Shown in pieces: positions 55,244-64,000 of a stretch of DNA of 64,000 nucleotides (positions are counted from its first letter, which is position 1; each line of letters starts with the position of its first letter). This stretch comes from Chromatocurvus halotolerans. GTDB lineage: Bacteria > Pseudomonadota > Gammaproteobacteria > Pseudomonadales > Halieaceae. Both the position numbers and the translations under genes were made by a program. The stretch spans positions 248,001-312,000 of the forward strand of contig NZ_SLWX01000002.1 of the NCBI RefSeq assembly GCF_004340525.1. Direction: 5' to 3'. The notes beneath the pieces are model-generated. The model was not told where the DNA came from and made no database searches. It saw only the letters and a program-made list of their open reading frames with translations.

Positions 55244-58099
55244 ATGCAGCAGAGCACAATGGAGCGCCTCTGGCGTTCGTCCCACATCGCCGGCGGTAAT
55301 GCTGCCTACGTTGAAGACCTCTACGAAGCCTATCTGAAAGACCCCAACGCGGTGCCCGAGCAGTGGCGCGATTATTTTGACAAGCTGCCGCTTGTGGAGT
55401 CGAGCGTATCGCAGCTTAATGATATCCCCCATTCCGCCGTGCGTGACCGCTTTGCTCGCATCAGCAAGATGCGTGTGCGAACAGAGGCAACCGTGGCCCA
55501 TGACTCGCAGGCCACGGAGCACGAGCGCAAACAGGTGCGCGTGGTCCAGCTTATCTCGGCCTATCGCCAGCGCGGACATCAGAAGGCAAAGCTCGATCCC
55601 CTGGGTCTCGCCGCACGTGAGCATGTGGCAGATCTGGAGCTGGGCTTTCACTCACTCTCCGAAGCGGATCTCGACACGGTCTTCCAGGTCGGCAGTCTGC
55701 ATATCGGCAGCGAGGATGCCACGCTTGGCGAAATCGTCAATGCACTGGAGCGCACCTACTGCCACACGGTGGGTGCCGAATTCATGCACATCGTGGACAC
55801 CGGACAGCGCCACTGGATCATGACCCGCATGGAGTCCGTGCGCTCGGCACCTGCCTACGGCCCCGATGTTCAGCGGCAGCTCCTGCGCCGGCTGATCAAG
55901 GCAGAGGGTCTGGAGAAGTCATTGGCGTCCAAGTATCCCGGCACCAAGCGCTTCGGTCTGGAGGGTGGTGAAAGCCTGATTCCGATGATGGCTGAAATGG
56001 TGCAGCGCATCGGATCCTACGGTGCGAAGGAAATCGTTATCGGTCTCGCCCACCGCGGTCGTCTCAATGTCCTGGTCAATATTTTCGGCAAGAAGCCACT
56101 CGAGCTGTTTGCCGAGTTCGAGGGGCGCGCGCGCTATGAGAGCTCCGGCGACGTCAAGTATCACCAGGGCTTTTCCTCCAACGTCATGACGCCCGGCGGC
56201 GAGGTGCACCTGGCGCTGGCGTTCAACCCGTCCCACCTGGAGATTGTCGCGCCGGTGGTGGAAGGTTCGGTCCGCGCCAGGCAGGATCGTCGCCAGGATC
56301 CGCTCGGGGATTCTGTCGTGCCGATCGTGGTGCATGGCGATGCGGCGTTCGCCGGTCAGGGCGTGGTCATGGAGACCTTCCAGATGTCCCAGACCCGCGC
56401 CTACAAGACCGGCGGCACGGTCCATATCGTTCTCAATAACCAGGTGGGCTTTACCACACACAAACGCGAGGATGCGCGTTCCACGGAGTACTGTACCGAC
56501 GTCGCGAAAATGGTCCAGTCGCCGATATTCCATGTCAACGCAGACGACCCTGAAGCCGTGCTGTTCGTCACCCAGCTGGCAATCGACTTTCGCAACGAGT
56601 TCAAGCGCGATGTGGTGATCGACCTTATCTGTTACCGCCGCCGCGGTCATAATGAAGCGGATGAGCCCTCGGTCACGCAGCCGCTCATGTACGAAGCGAT
56701 CCGCAAGCACAAGAGCACCCGGGATCTGTACGCCGAGCATCTGATTGCGGCGGGTGTGGTTACGGCAGAAGAAGACGCCTCTCTGGTCGAGGGCTACCGC
56801 GAATCGCTCGACCGCGGTGAGCCGCTGGTCAGTTCGCTGGTCACGGAACCGAACAAGGAGCTGTTCGTCGACTGGACCCCGTATCTTGGCCATCCCTGGA
56901 CGCTGGAGTGCGACACCGGTATTGACCTGCAACATCTGCAAGCCCTCGCCCAGCGGACCAACCAGGCGCCGGAGAGCTTCCCGCTGCAGCGCCAGGTGGG
57001 GAAAATTCTCGAGGACCGCCGCAAGATGGCGGCGGGCGCGATGCCGCTCAACTGGGGTTTCGCGGAGACGCTTGCCTACGCGACTCTGCTTGAGGCCGGT
57101 TACCCCGTGCGACTGACGGGTCAGGACGTGGGCCGCGGTACCTTCTCCCACCGCCACGCGGTGCTGCACAACCAGAAGGAGGAGGGTACCTACATACCGC
57201 TCCAGCATATCAGCGAATCCCAGGGCAAGTTTGATATCTACGATTCCCTGCTTTCTGAAGAGGCGGTGGTCGCCTTCGAATACGGCTATGCAACAACAGC
57301 TCCGACTGGCCTCGTCATCTGGGAGGCGCAGTTTGGCGACTTCGCCAATGGCGCCCAGGTGGTGATTGACCAGTTCATTACCTCGGGCGAGCACAAGTGG
57401 AGCAGACTGTGCGGCCTTACTATGCTCCTGCCGCATGGCTACGAGGGCCAGGGGCCGGAGCACTCCTCGGCCCGGCTGGAACGCTTCATGCAGCTTTGTG
57501 CCGAGCACAACATACAGGTGTGCGTGCCCACCACCCCGGCGCAGGTTTACCACATGCTGCGCCGCCAGACGATCCGGCCGCTGCGCAAGCCGCTGGTTGT
57601 CATGTCACCGAAGAGCCTGCTGCGACACAAGGAAGCGGTATCGACGCTGGAGGACCTGGCGGGTGGCCGCTACTACAACGTCCTCGATGAGACTGACGAT
57701 CTCGACAAGTCGGCGGTAAAGCGCATTGTCATGTGTGCCGGCAAGGTGTTCTACGATCTGCGCGCCCAGCGGCGTGAGCGCGGTATCGAGGACATCGCCA
57801 TCATTCGTCTCGAGCAGCTCTATCCCTTCCCGGAGTCGGAGCTGCTGGAGGTGCTGAAACAGTACCCAAACCTTCAGGATGCCGTGTGGTGCCAGGAAGA
57901 GCCGATGAACCAGGGCGCCTGGTATTCGAGTCAGCACCATATGCGCCGAGCCATGTACGCACACCTGAAGCGCGTCTATCTGGGCTATGTCGGACGCGAT
58001 GCCTCGGCCGCGCCTGCGGCGGGCTACATGGCGCTGCATCTCGAGCAGCAGGAGCGATTCATCAACGAAGCCCTCACGCTACCAGCGTCAGTGGCGTGA
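55244..58099 (+). CDS. sucA: 2-oxoglutarate dehydrogenase E1 component
   Basis: This 951-residue thiamine diphosphate enzyme decarboxylates 2-oxoglutarate. The N-terminal SucB-binding segment (GGNAAYVEDLYEAYLKDP), the phosphate- and TPP-binding blocks (LAHRGRLNVL, HGDAAFAGQG, LNNQVGFTTH) and the C-terminal transketolase-like part are all present. The normal E1 length is about 930-950. It is followed 24 nt later by sucB. Confidence 0.97.
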   Translation: MQQSTMERLWRSSHIAGGNAAYVEDLYEAYLKDPNAVPEQWRDYFDKLPLVESSVSQLNDIPHSAVRDRFARISKMRVRTEATVAHDSQATEHERKQVRVVQLISAYRQRGHQKAKLDPLGLAAREHVADLELGFHSLSEADLDTVFQVGSLHIGSEDATLGEIVNALERTYCHTVGAEFMHIVDTGQRHWIMTRMESVRSAPAYGPDVQRQLLRRLIKAEGLEKSLASKYPGTKRFGLEGGESLIPMMAEMVQRIGSYGAKEIVIGLAHRGRLNVLVNIFGKKPLELFAEFEGRARYESSGDVKYHQGFSSNVMTPGGEVHLALAFNPSHLEIVAPVVEGSVRARQDRRQDPLGDSVVPIVVHGDAAFAGQGVVMETFQMSQTRAYKTGGTVHIVLNNQVGFTTHKREDARSTEYCTDVAKMVQSPIFHVNADDPEAVLFVTQLAIDFRNEFKRDVVIDLICYRRRGHNEADEPSVTQPLMYEAIRKHKSTRDLYAEHLIAAGVVTAEEDASLVEGYRESLDRGEPLVSSLVTEPNKELFVDWTPYLGHPWTLECDTGIDLQHLQALAQRTNQAPESFPLQRQVGKILEDRRKMAAGAMPLNWGFAETLAYATLLEAGYPVRLTGQDVGRGTFSHRHAVLHNQKEEGTYIPLQHISESQGKFDIYDSLLSEEAVVAFEYGYATTAPTGLVIWEAQFGDFANGAQVVIDQFITSGEHKWSRLCGLTMLLPHGYEGQGPEHSSARLERFMQLCAEHNIQVCVPTTPAQVYHMLRRQTIRPLRKPLVVMSPKSLLRHKEAVSTLEDLAGGRYYNVLDETDDLDKSAVKRIVMCAGKVFYDLRAQRRERGIEDIAIIRLEQLYPFPESELLEVLKQYPNLQDAVWCQEEPMNQGAWYSSQHHMRRAMYAHLKRVYLGYVGRDASAAPAAGYMALHLEQQERFINEALTLPASVA

Positions 58100-58123
58100 T
58101 CCCGGTATTTTTAAGGAACCGAA

Positions 58124-59383
58124 ATGGCAATCGAAATCAAGGCACCCGCTTTTCCTGAATCTGTCGCAGACGGTGAGGTGGCCACTTGGCACAAACAGGA
58201 AGGCGATGCGGTCAGCCGCGATGAACTGCTGGTGGAAATCGAAACCGACAAGGTCGTCATGGAGGTTGTTGCGCCCGAGGACGGTGTGCTCGTAAGCATT
58301 GATGCGCCGGAGGGCACCACGATCGACAGCGGAGCCCTTCTCGGCACGCTGAAAGCGGGTGCAGCATCCAAAAAACCGGATACAGACAGCGGCAGTGACA
58401 GCAGCGGGGCCGGGAAGCCACAGCAGGCCGCCGCGGCAAGCGAGTCAGCCGGGGAGCCGGCCTCTGCGTCCCAGGCAATGGGCCCCGCCGCGCGACAGCT
58501 GGTTGACGAGCATCAGCTCGACCCGAAAAAAATTGCCGGTTCCGGCAAGGGTGGGCGCATTACCAAGGAAGATGTGGTCGCACACATGCGCGACGCAGAA
58601 ACGTCCGCGGCTTCTGCAGCACCGGCAAAGGCGGCATCTGTGCCGGCGGAAATGGATCTCCCCTCCGGCCATAGCGCAGAGCGTGTGGAGAAGCGGGTTC
58701 CCATGACGCGCATGCGGGCGCGCATCGCCGAACGCCTGCTTGAAGCGAGCCAGCAGACTGCCATGCTGACCACGTTCAACGAGGTCAACATGGCGCCGGT
58801 CATGGCGCTGCGCAACCGCTACAAAGAGCAGTTTGAGAAGACCCACAACGGCACGCGGCTGGGCTTTATGGGCTTTTTCGTCAAGGCCGCCTGCGAGGCG
58901 CTGAAGCGTTTTCCCGAGGTGAACGCCTCTATCGACGGCAATGACGTGGTGTATCACGGCTACCAGGATATCGGGGTCGCCGTGTCCACGCCCGGCGGGC
59001 TGGTGGTGCCGGTGCTGCGCGACGCCGACTTCATGAGCCTCGCGGACATTGAGGCCGCGGTTTCCGATCTCGGCAAGCGCGCTCGGGACAACAAGCTGAG
59101 CATTGATGACATGACCGGGGGAACCTTTACCGTCACCAATGGCGGCGTGTTTGGTTCGCTCCTGTCCACCCCCATCCTGAATCCGCCGCAGACCGGAATT
59201 CTTGGCATGCACAAGATACAGGAGCGCCCCATGGCGGTTGACGGCCAGGTCGTGATTCAGCCGATGATGTATCTCGCGCTCTCCTACGACCATCGGCTGA
59301 TCGATGGCAAGACGGCAGTGCAGTTCCTCGTGGCGGTGAAGGACCTTATTGAGGATCCGGCGCGCATACTGCTCCAACTTTAA
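58124..59383 (+). CDS. sucB: 2-oxoglutarate dehydrogenase E2, dihydrolipoyl succinyltransferase
   Basis: This 419-residue protein has one lipoyl domain with K43 ([11 protein letters not shown]), an Ala/Ser-rich linker, an E3-binding domain (about 118-155), a second linker and a catalytic domain ending in [11 protein letters not shown] with the active His. It transfers the succinyl group to CoA. A good AAGGA site precedes the ATG. Confidence 0.97.
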   Translation: MAIEIKAPAFPESVADGEVATWHKQEGDAVSRDELLVEIETDKVVMEVVAPEDGVLVSIDAPEGTTIDSGALLGTLKAGAASKKPDTDSGSDSSGAGKPQQAAAASESAGEPASASQAMGPAARQLVDEHQLDPKKIAGSGKGGRITKEDVVAHMRDAETSAASAAPAKAASVPAEMDLPSGHSAERVEKRVPMTRMRARIAERLLEASQQTAMLTTFNEVNMAPVMALRNRYKEQFEKTHNGTRLGFMGFFVKAACEALKRFPEVNASIDGNDVVYHGYQDIGVAVSTPGGLVVPVLRDADFMSLADIEAAVSDLGKRARDNKLSIDDMTGGTFTVTNGGVFGSLLSTPILNPPQTGILGMHKIQERPMAVDGQVVIQPMMYLALSYDHRLIDGKTAVQFLVAVKDLIEDPARILLQL

Positions 59384-60841
<1,458 letters not shown>

Positions 60842-60927
60842 ATGCCTCCCGGTAGCGTGCTGAAAACAAGAACAAATCCACGCCCGGGACTGGCGACATT
60901 TCCTACAATACATGAACGGAAACCAAC

Positions 60928-62097
60928 ATGAATCTTCATGAGTATCAGGGTAAGCAGTTATTTGCCGAGTACGGCCTTCCGGTATCCCAGGGCTACGCGG
61001 TGGATTCCCCCCGGGAGGCCGAGGAAGCAGCCGATCTGATCGGCGGTGACATGTGGGTGGTCAAGGCCCAGGTTCACGCCGGCGGTCGGGGCAAGGCGGG
61101 CGGCGTCAAGCTGGTCAAGAGCAAGCAGGAAATTGCCGACTTTGCGTCGCATTGGCTGGGCCGGAATCTGGTGACCTACCAGACCGACGAGGGCGGCCAG
61201 CCGGTGTCGAAAATTCTGGTGGAGACCTGCACCGACATCGCGGAAGAGCTGTATCTCGGTGCGGTTGTCGATCGTTCCTCGCGACGCATTGTGTTCATGG
61301 CGTCCACCGAAGGTGGCGTCGAAATTGAAAAGGTGGCTGAGGAAACACCCGAAAAGATCCTGCGCGTGGCGATTGACCCTCTCGTGGGTGCGCAGCCTTA
61401 CCAGGGCCGCGAGATGGCGTTCAAGCTGGGGCTCTCCGGCGAGCAGATCAAGCAGTTCGTGAAGATCTTTCTGGGTCTGGCCCGGCTGTTCAAGGAAAAA
61501 GACCTGGCGCTCATAGAAATCAACCCGCTGGTAATTACCGATCAGGGCAATCTGCACTGCCTGGACGCCAAAATCGGCGTTGACGGCAATGCACTGTATC
61601 GCCAGAACGCCCTGCGCGACATGCACGATCCCAGCCAGGAGGACTCACGCGAAGCGCACGCCGCGCAATGGGAGCTCAACTATGTGGCGCTGGATGGCAA
61701 CATCGGCTGCATGGTCAATGGTGCCGGTCTGGCGATGGGCACCATGGATATCGTCAAGCTGCACGGTGGCGCACCGGCAAACTTCCTCGACGTCGGCGGT
61801 GGTGCAACCAAGGAGCGCGTCTCCGAGGCGTTCAAGATCATTCTCTCTGACAGCAACGTCAAGGCGGTGCTTATCAACATTTTTGGCGGGATCGTGCGCT
61901 GTGATCTTATCGCCGAGGGCGTGATCGGTGCCGTTCAGGAAATTGGGGTTGAAGTGCCCGTGGTGGTCCGCCTCGAGGGCAACAACGCCGAGCTCGGCCG
62001 CAAGGTCCTGGCCGACAGTGGACTCAACATTATCGCAGCAACAAGCCTGACAGATGCCGCCCAGCAGGCGGTCAAGGCCGCCGGAGGAAACGCCTGA
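60928..62097 (+). CDS. sucC: Succinyl-CoA synthetase beta subunit
   Basis: This 389-residue ATP-grasp subunit begins [16 protein letters not shown], with the nucleotide-binding [17 protein letters not shown] and the C-terminal CoA-ligase domain ([15 protein letters not shown]). With SucD it makes ATP or GTP from succinyl-CoA. Its stop overlaps the sucD start by one base (TGATG). Confidence 0.97.
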   Translation: MNLHEYQGKQLFAEYGLPVSQGYAVDSPREAEEAADLIGGDMWVVKAQVHAGGRGKAGGVKLVKSKQEIADFASHWLGRNLVTYQTDEGGQPVSKILVETCTDIAEELYLGAVVDRSSRRIVFMASTEGGVEIEKVAEETPEKILRVAIDPLVGAQPYQGREMAFKLGLSGEQIKQFVKIFLGLARLFKEKDLALIEINPLVITDQGNLHCLDAKIGVDGNALYRQNALRDMHDPSQEDSREAHAAQWELNYVALDGNIGCMVNGAGLAMGTMDIVKLHGGAPANFLDVGGGATKERVSEAFKIILSDSNVKAVLINIFGGIVRCDLIAEGVIGAVQEIGVEVPVVVRLEGNNAELGRKVLADSGLNIIAATSLTDAAQQAVKAAGGNA

Positions 62098-62969
62098 TGA
62101 GTATTCTGATTGACAAGGAAACCCGCGTCATCTGCCAGGGCTTTACCGGCTCCCAGGGCACCTTCCATTCCGAGCAGGCTATCGAGTACGGCACAAAGAT
62201 GGTCGGTGGCGTCACGCCAGGCAAGGGCGGCCAGGAGCACCTGGGCCTGCCGGTCTTCAACACGGTGGCAGAGGCCGTTGAGTCGACCGGCGCCGAGGCC
62301 TCGGTGATCTATGTGCCCGCGCCCTTCTGCAAGGATTCCATTCTTGAAGCTGCCAATTCGGGCATTCGCCTCGTGGTGTGCATCACCGAAGGCATCCCGA
62401 CGCTCGACATGCTGGAGGCCAAGGTCAAGTGCGATGAACTGGGTGTTCGCCTGATCGGCCCGAATTGTCCCGGCGTTATCACGCCAGGTGAGTGCAAGAT
62501 CGGCATCATGCCGGGACATATCCATCTGCCCGGCAAGGTTGGCATCGTATCGCGTTCCGGCACCCTCACCTATGAGGCGGTAAAGCAGACCACGGACGCC
62601 GGCTTTGGTCAGTCAACCTGCGTCGGCATTGGTGGCGATCCGATCCCGGGATCCAGCTTCATTGATATCCTGGCGATGTTCGAGCAGGACCCCGGCACCG
62701 AGGCGATTGTCATGATCGGTGAAATCGGCGGCACAGCGGAGGAGGAGGCGGCGGCCTACATCAAGGCAAACGTCAGCAAACCGGTGGTGTCGTATATTGC
62801 CGGTGTCACCGCCCCCAAGGGCAAGCGGATGGGCCATGCGGGAGCCATTATCTCCGGCGGAAAGGGCACGGCCGATGAAAAGTTTGCGGCCCTGGAGGAC
62901 GCCGGCGTGAAAACCGTACGTTCCCTGGCGGATATCGGCGCGGGGCTGGCGGACATCACCGGCTGGTGA
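62097..62969 (+). CDS. sucD: Succinyl-CoA synthetase alpha subunit
   Basis: This 290-residue subunit has the CoA-binding Rossmann domain ([20 protein letters not shown]) and the phosphohistidine in [15 protein letters not shown]. It is the last gene of the TCA series; the terminator at 63008-63036 follows. Confidence 0.97.
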   Translation: MSILIDKETRVICQGFTGSQGTFHSEQAIEYGTKMVGGVTPGKGGQEHLGLPVFNTVAEAVESTGAEASVIYVPAPFCKDSILEAANSGIRLVVCITEGIPTLDMLEAKVKCDELGVRLIGPNCPGVITPGECKIGIMPGHIHLPGKVGIVSRSGTLTYEAVKQTTDAGFGQSTCVGIGGDPIPGSSFIDILAMFEQDPGTEAIVMIGEIGGTAEEEAAAYIKANVSKPVVSYIAGVTAPKGKRMGHAGAIISGGKGTADEKFAALEDAGVKTVRSLADIGAGLADITGW

Positions 62970-63007
62970 TGCCGCGCGGGCCGCAGGGTCGGCGCGCACG
63001 GCCACAG

Positions 63008-63036
63008 AGCCCCGTCCCTGCGGTCGGGGCTTTTTT
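63008..63036 (+). terminator. Intrinsic terminator after sucD
   Basis: AGCCCCG (63008-63014) pairs with CGGGGCT (63025-63031) around a 10-nt loop, and the stem runs into six T (63031-63036). It closes the sdh-suc operon. Confidence 0.9.
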
Positions 63037-63121
63037 GTGTCTGCCGACGGTTACGGCGCGCAGTATCAGGCGGCGACCGACCTTTGGATCCTGGTCGCTA
63101 CCGGCCGCGTGGCGCGCGGCC

Positions 63122-63150
63122 CTTGAAATGTCCCTGCTGAGTCCCCACCT
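63122..63150 (+). promoter_or_regulatory. Sigma32 heat-shock promoter of htpG
   Basis: CTTGAAA (63122-63128), a 14-nt spacer and CCCCACCT (63143-63150) match the sigma32 consensus CTTGAAA / CCCCATnT with one mismatch. Transcription would start near 63157, about 40 nt before htpG. Confidence 0.85.
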
Positions 63151-63196
63151 CTGGGTGCTGTAATGGCGTATTCGTACCACAGACAGCGAGGACAAC

Positions 63197-64000
63197 ATGA
63201 CCGCGGACGTGAAAAAGGAAACCCTGGGGTTTCAGACAGAAGCCAAGCAACTCCTGCACCTGATGATTCACTCCCTGTACAGCAACCGGGAGATCTTTCT
63301 GCGGGAGCTTATCTCCAACGCCTCTGATGCAATCGACAAGCTGCGCTTTGCCGCGCTTGCAGACGACAAGATCCTCGAGGGACAGAGCGACTACCAGATA
63401 CGCGTAGAGGTGGACAAGGAAGCCGCGACTGTCACGATCACCGATAACGGTATCGGTATGAACCGGGAAGAAGTGATCGATAATCTCGGTACCATTGCAA
63501 AATCCGGCACCGCCGCGTTTCTGGCATCGCTGACCGGCGACCAGAAAAAGGATTCACAGCTGATCGGACAGTTTGGCGTGGGATTCTATTCAGCGTTCAT
63601 CGTGGCAGAGCGCGTGGAAGTGCACACCCGCAAAGCCGGCGAGCCGAAGGAAGCCGGCGTTCTGTGGGAGTCTCAGGGGGAATCGGAGTTTTCCATTGGC
63701 GAACTGCCTCGGGACGAGCGCGGAACCAGCATTCGCCTGTTCCTCAAGTCTGACTGCACCGAATTTGCGGACGACTGGCGCGTACGCAGCGTTATCAAGA
63801 AGTATTCGGATCATATCTCGGTGCCGGTTCTGATGCTCAAGCAGGAAGCGCCGGGTGAGCACGACGAGTCCGATGACGAAGCGAAGCCGGAAGCCCCGAC
63901 CTGGGAGACGGTGAACGAGGCCACGGCCCTGTGGACCCGCAGCCGCTCGGACATCAGCGACGACGAATACAAGGCGTTTTATCAGCACGTGTCACACGAC
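63197..64000 (+). CDS. htpG: Chaperone HtpG (Hsp90), cut by the window edge
   Basis: ATG 63197, preceded by GAGGA, opens a frame running to the last base; 268 codons are visible of an expected 630 or so. The GHKL ATPase domain is clear: [30 protein letters not shown] and [12 protein letters not shown] charged linker (about 220-238) begins the middle domain. It folds client proteins under heat stress, which agrees with its sigma32 promoter. The 3' part is missing only because the window ends. Confidence 0.96.
   Translation, partial: MTADVKKETLGFQTEAKQLLHLMIHSLYSNREIFLRELISNASDAIDKLRFAALADDKILEGQSDYQIRVEVDKEAATVTITDNGIGMNREEVIDNLGTIAKSGTAAFLASLTGDQKKDSQLIGQFGVGFYSAFIVAERVEVHTRKAGEPKEAGVLWESQGESEFSIGELPRDERGTSIRLFLKSDCTEFADDWRVRSVIKKYSDHISVPVLMLKQEAPGEHDESDDEAKPEAPTWETVNEATALWTRSRSDISDDEYKAFYQHVSHD

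Noticed and set aside
55919-57553. Minus-strand open frame (544 codons) opposite sucA
   Set aside because: It lies entirely antisense to sucA and shows no domain, signal or ribosome site.

Overview
The window is GC-rich, densely coding chromosomal DNA from a gammaproteobacterium. Three kinds of evidence point to marine relatives of the Halieaceae (OM60/NOR5) type: core gene order (divergent tesA/ybbA-ybbP, smc-zipA-ligA, gltA divergent from sdhCDAB-sucAB-lpd-sucCD, phoBR-phoU), a wax-ester synthase type acyltransferase, and a BchJ-type V4R protein otherwise known from bacteriochlorophyll-making bacteria. The family placement is inference. No rRNA, tRNA, CRISPR array, insertion sequence or prophage was seen.

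Region 1 (1-15 kb) is accessory and mostly signalling. It has a WS/DGAT lipid acyltransferase with a histone-like basic tail, then a tight plus-strand operon of a PAS-GAF-PAS-GGDEF diguanylate cyclase, an ECF43-like sigma factor and a Ser/Thr kinase with a TPR tail. Facing it on the minus strand are an FMN glutamate-synthase-like protein, a periplasmic c-type haem protein (DUF3365) and a 7TM diguanylate cyclase. A second minus-strand unit, bchJ-like / WYL regulator / OxyR-like LysR regulator, follows. The LysR protein lacks the peroxidatic cysteine of OxyR. Just beyond its stop codon lie a perfect OxyR half-dyad, a -10-like hexamer and a strong terminator, which together outline a possible OxyS-like small RNA of about 120 nt with a C-rich loop.

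Region 2 (15-30 kb) holds housekeeping and stress genes: a secreted peroxiredoxin, a MATE exporter, a lysophospholipid-type acyltransferase, an MDR-type dehydrogenase, a HAD phosphatase, genuine oxyR, a YgiQ radical SAM protein, a potassium channel with a zinc ribbon, tesA/ybbA/ybbP, a TetR regulator and mdh.

Region 3 (30-38 kb) is ttcA followed by a complete, mostly overlapping system I cytochrome c maturation set, ccmABCDEFGHI. It would supply haem attachment for the DUF3365 protein of region 1.

Region 4 (38-51.6 kb) has smc, zipA, ligA, a small SLT lipoprotein, phoB-phoR-phoU with a Pho box upstream, hisC, a KAS III-like synthase and gltA.

Region 5 (51.6-64 kb) is one roughly 11 kb TCA-cycle gene series, sdhCDAB-sucAB-lpd-sucCD. 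It starts at a near-consensus sigma70 promoter, faces a near-consensus gltA promoter and ends at an intrinsic terminator. It is followed by htpG, cut by the window edge, behind a nearly perfect sigma32 promoter.
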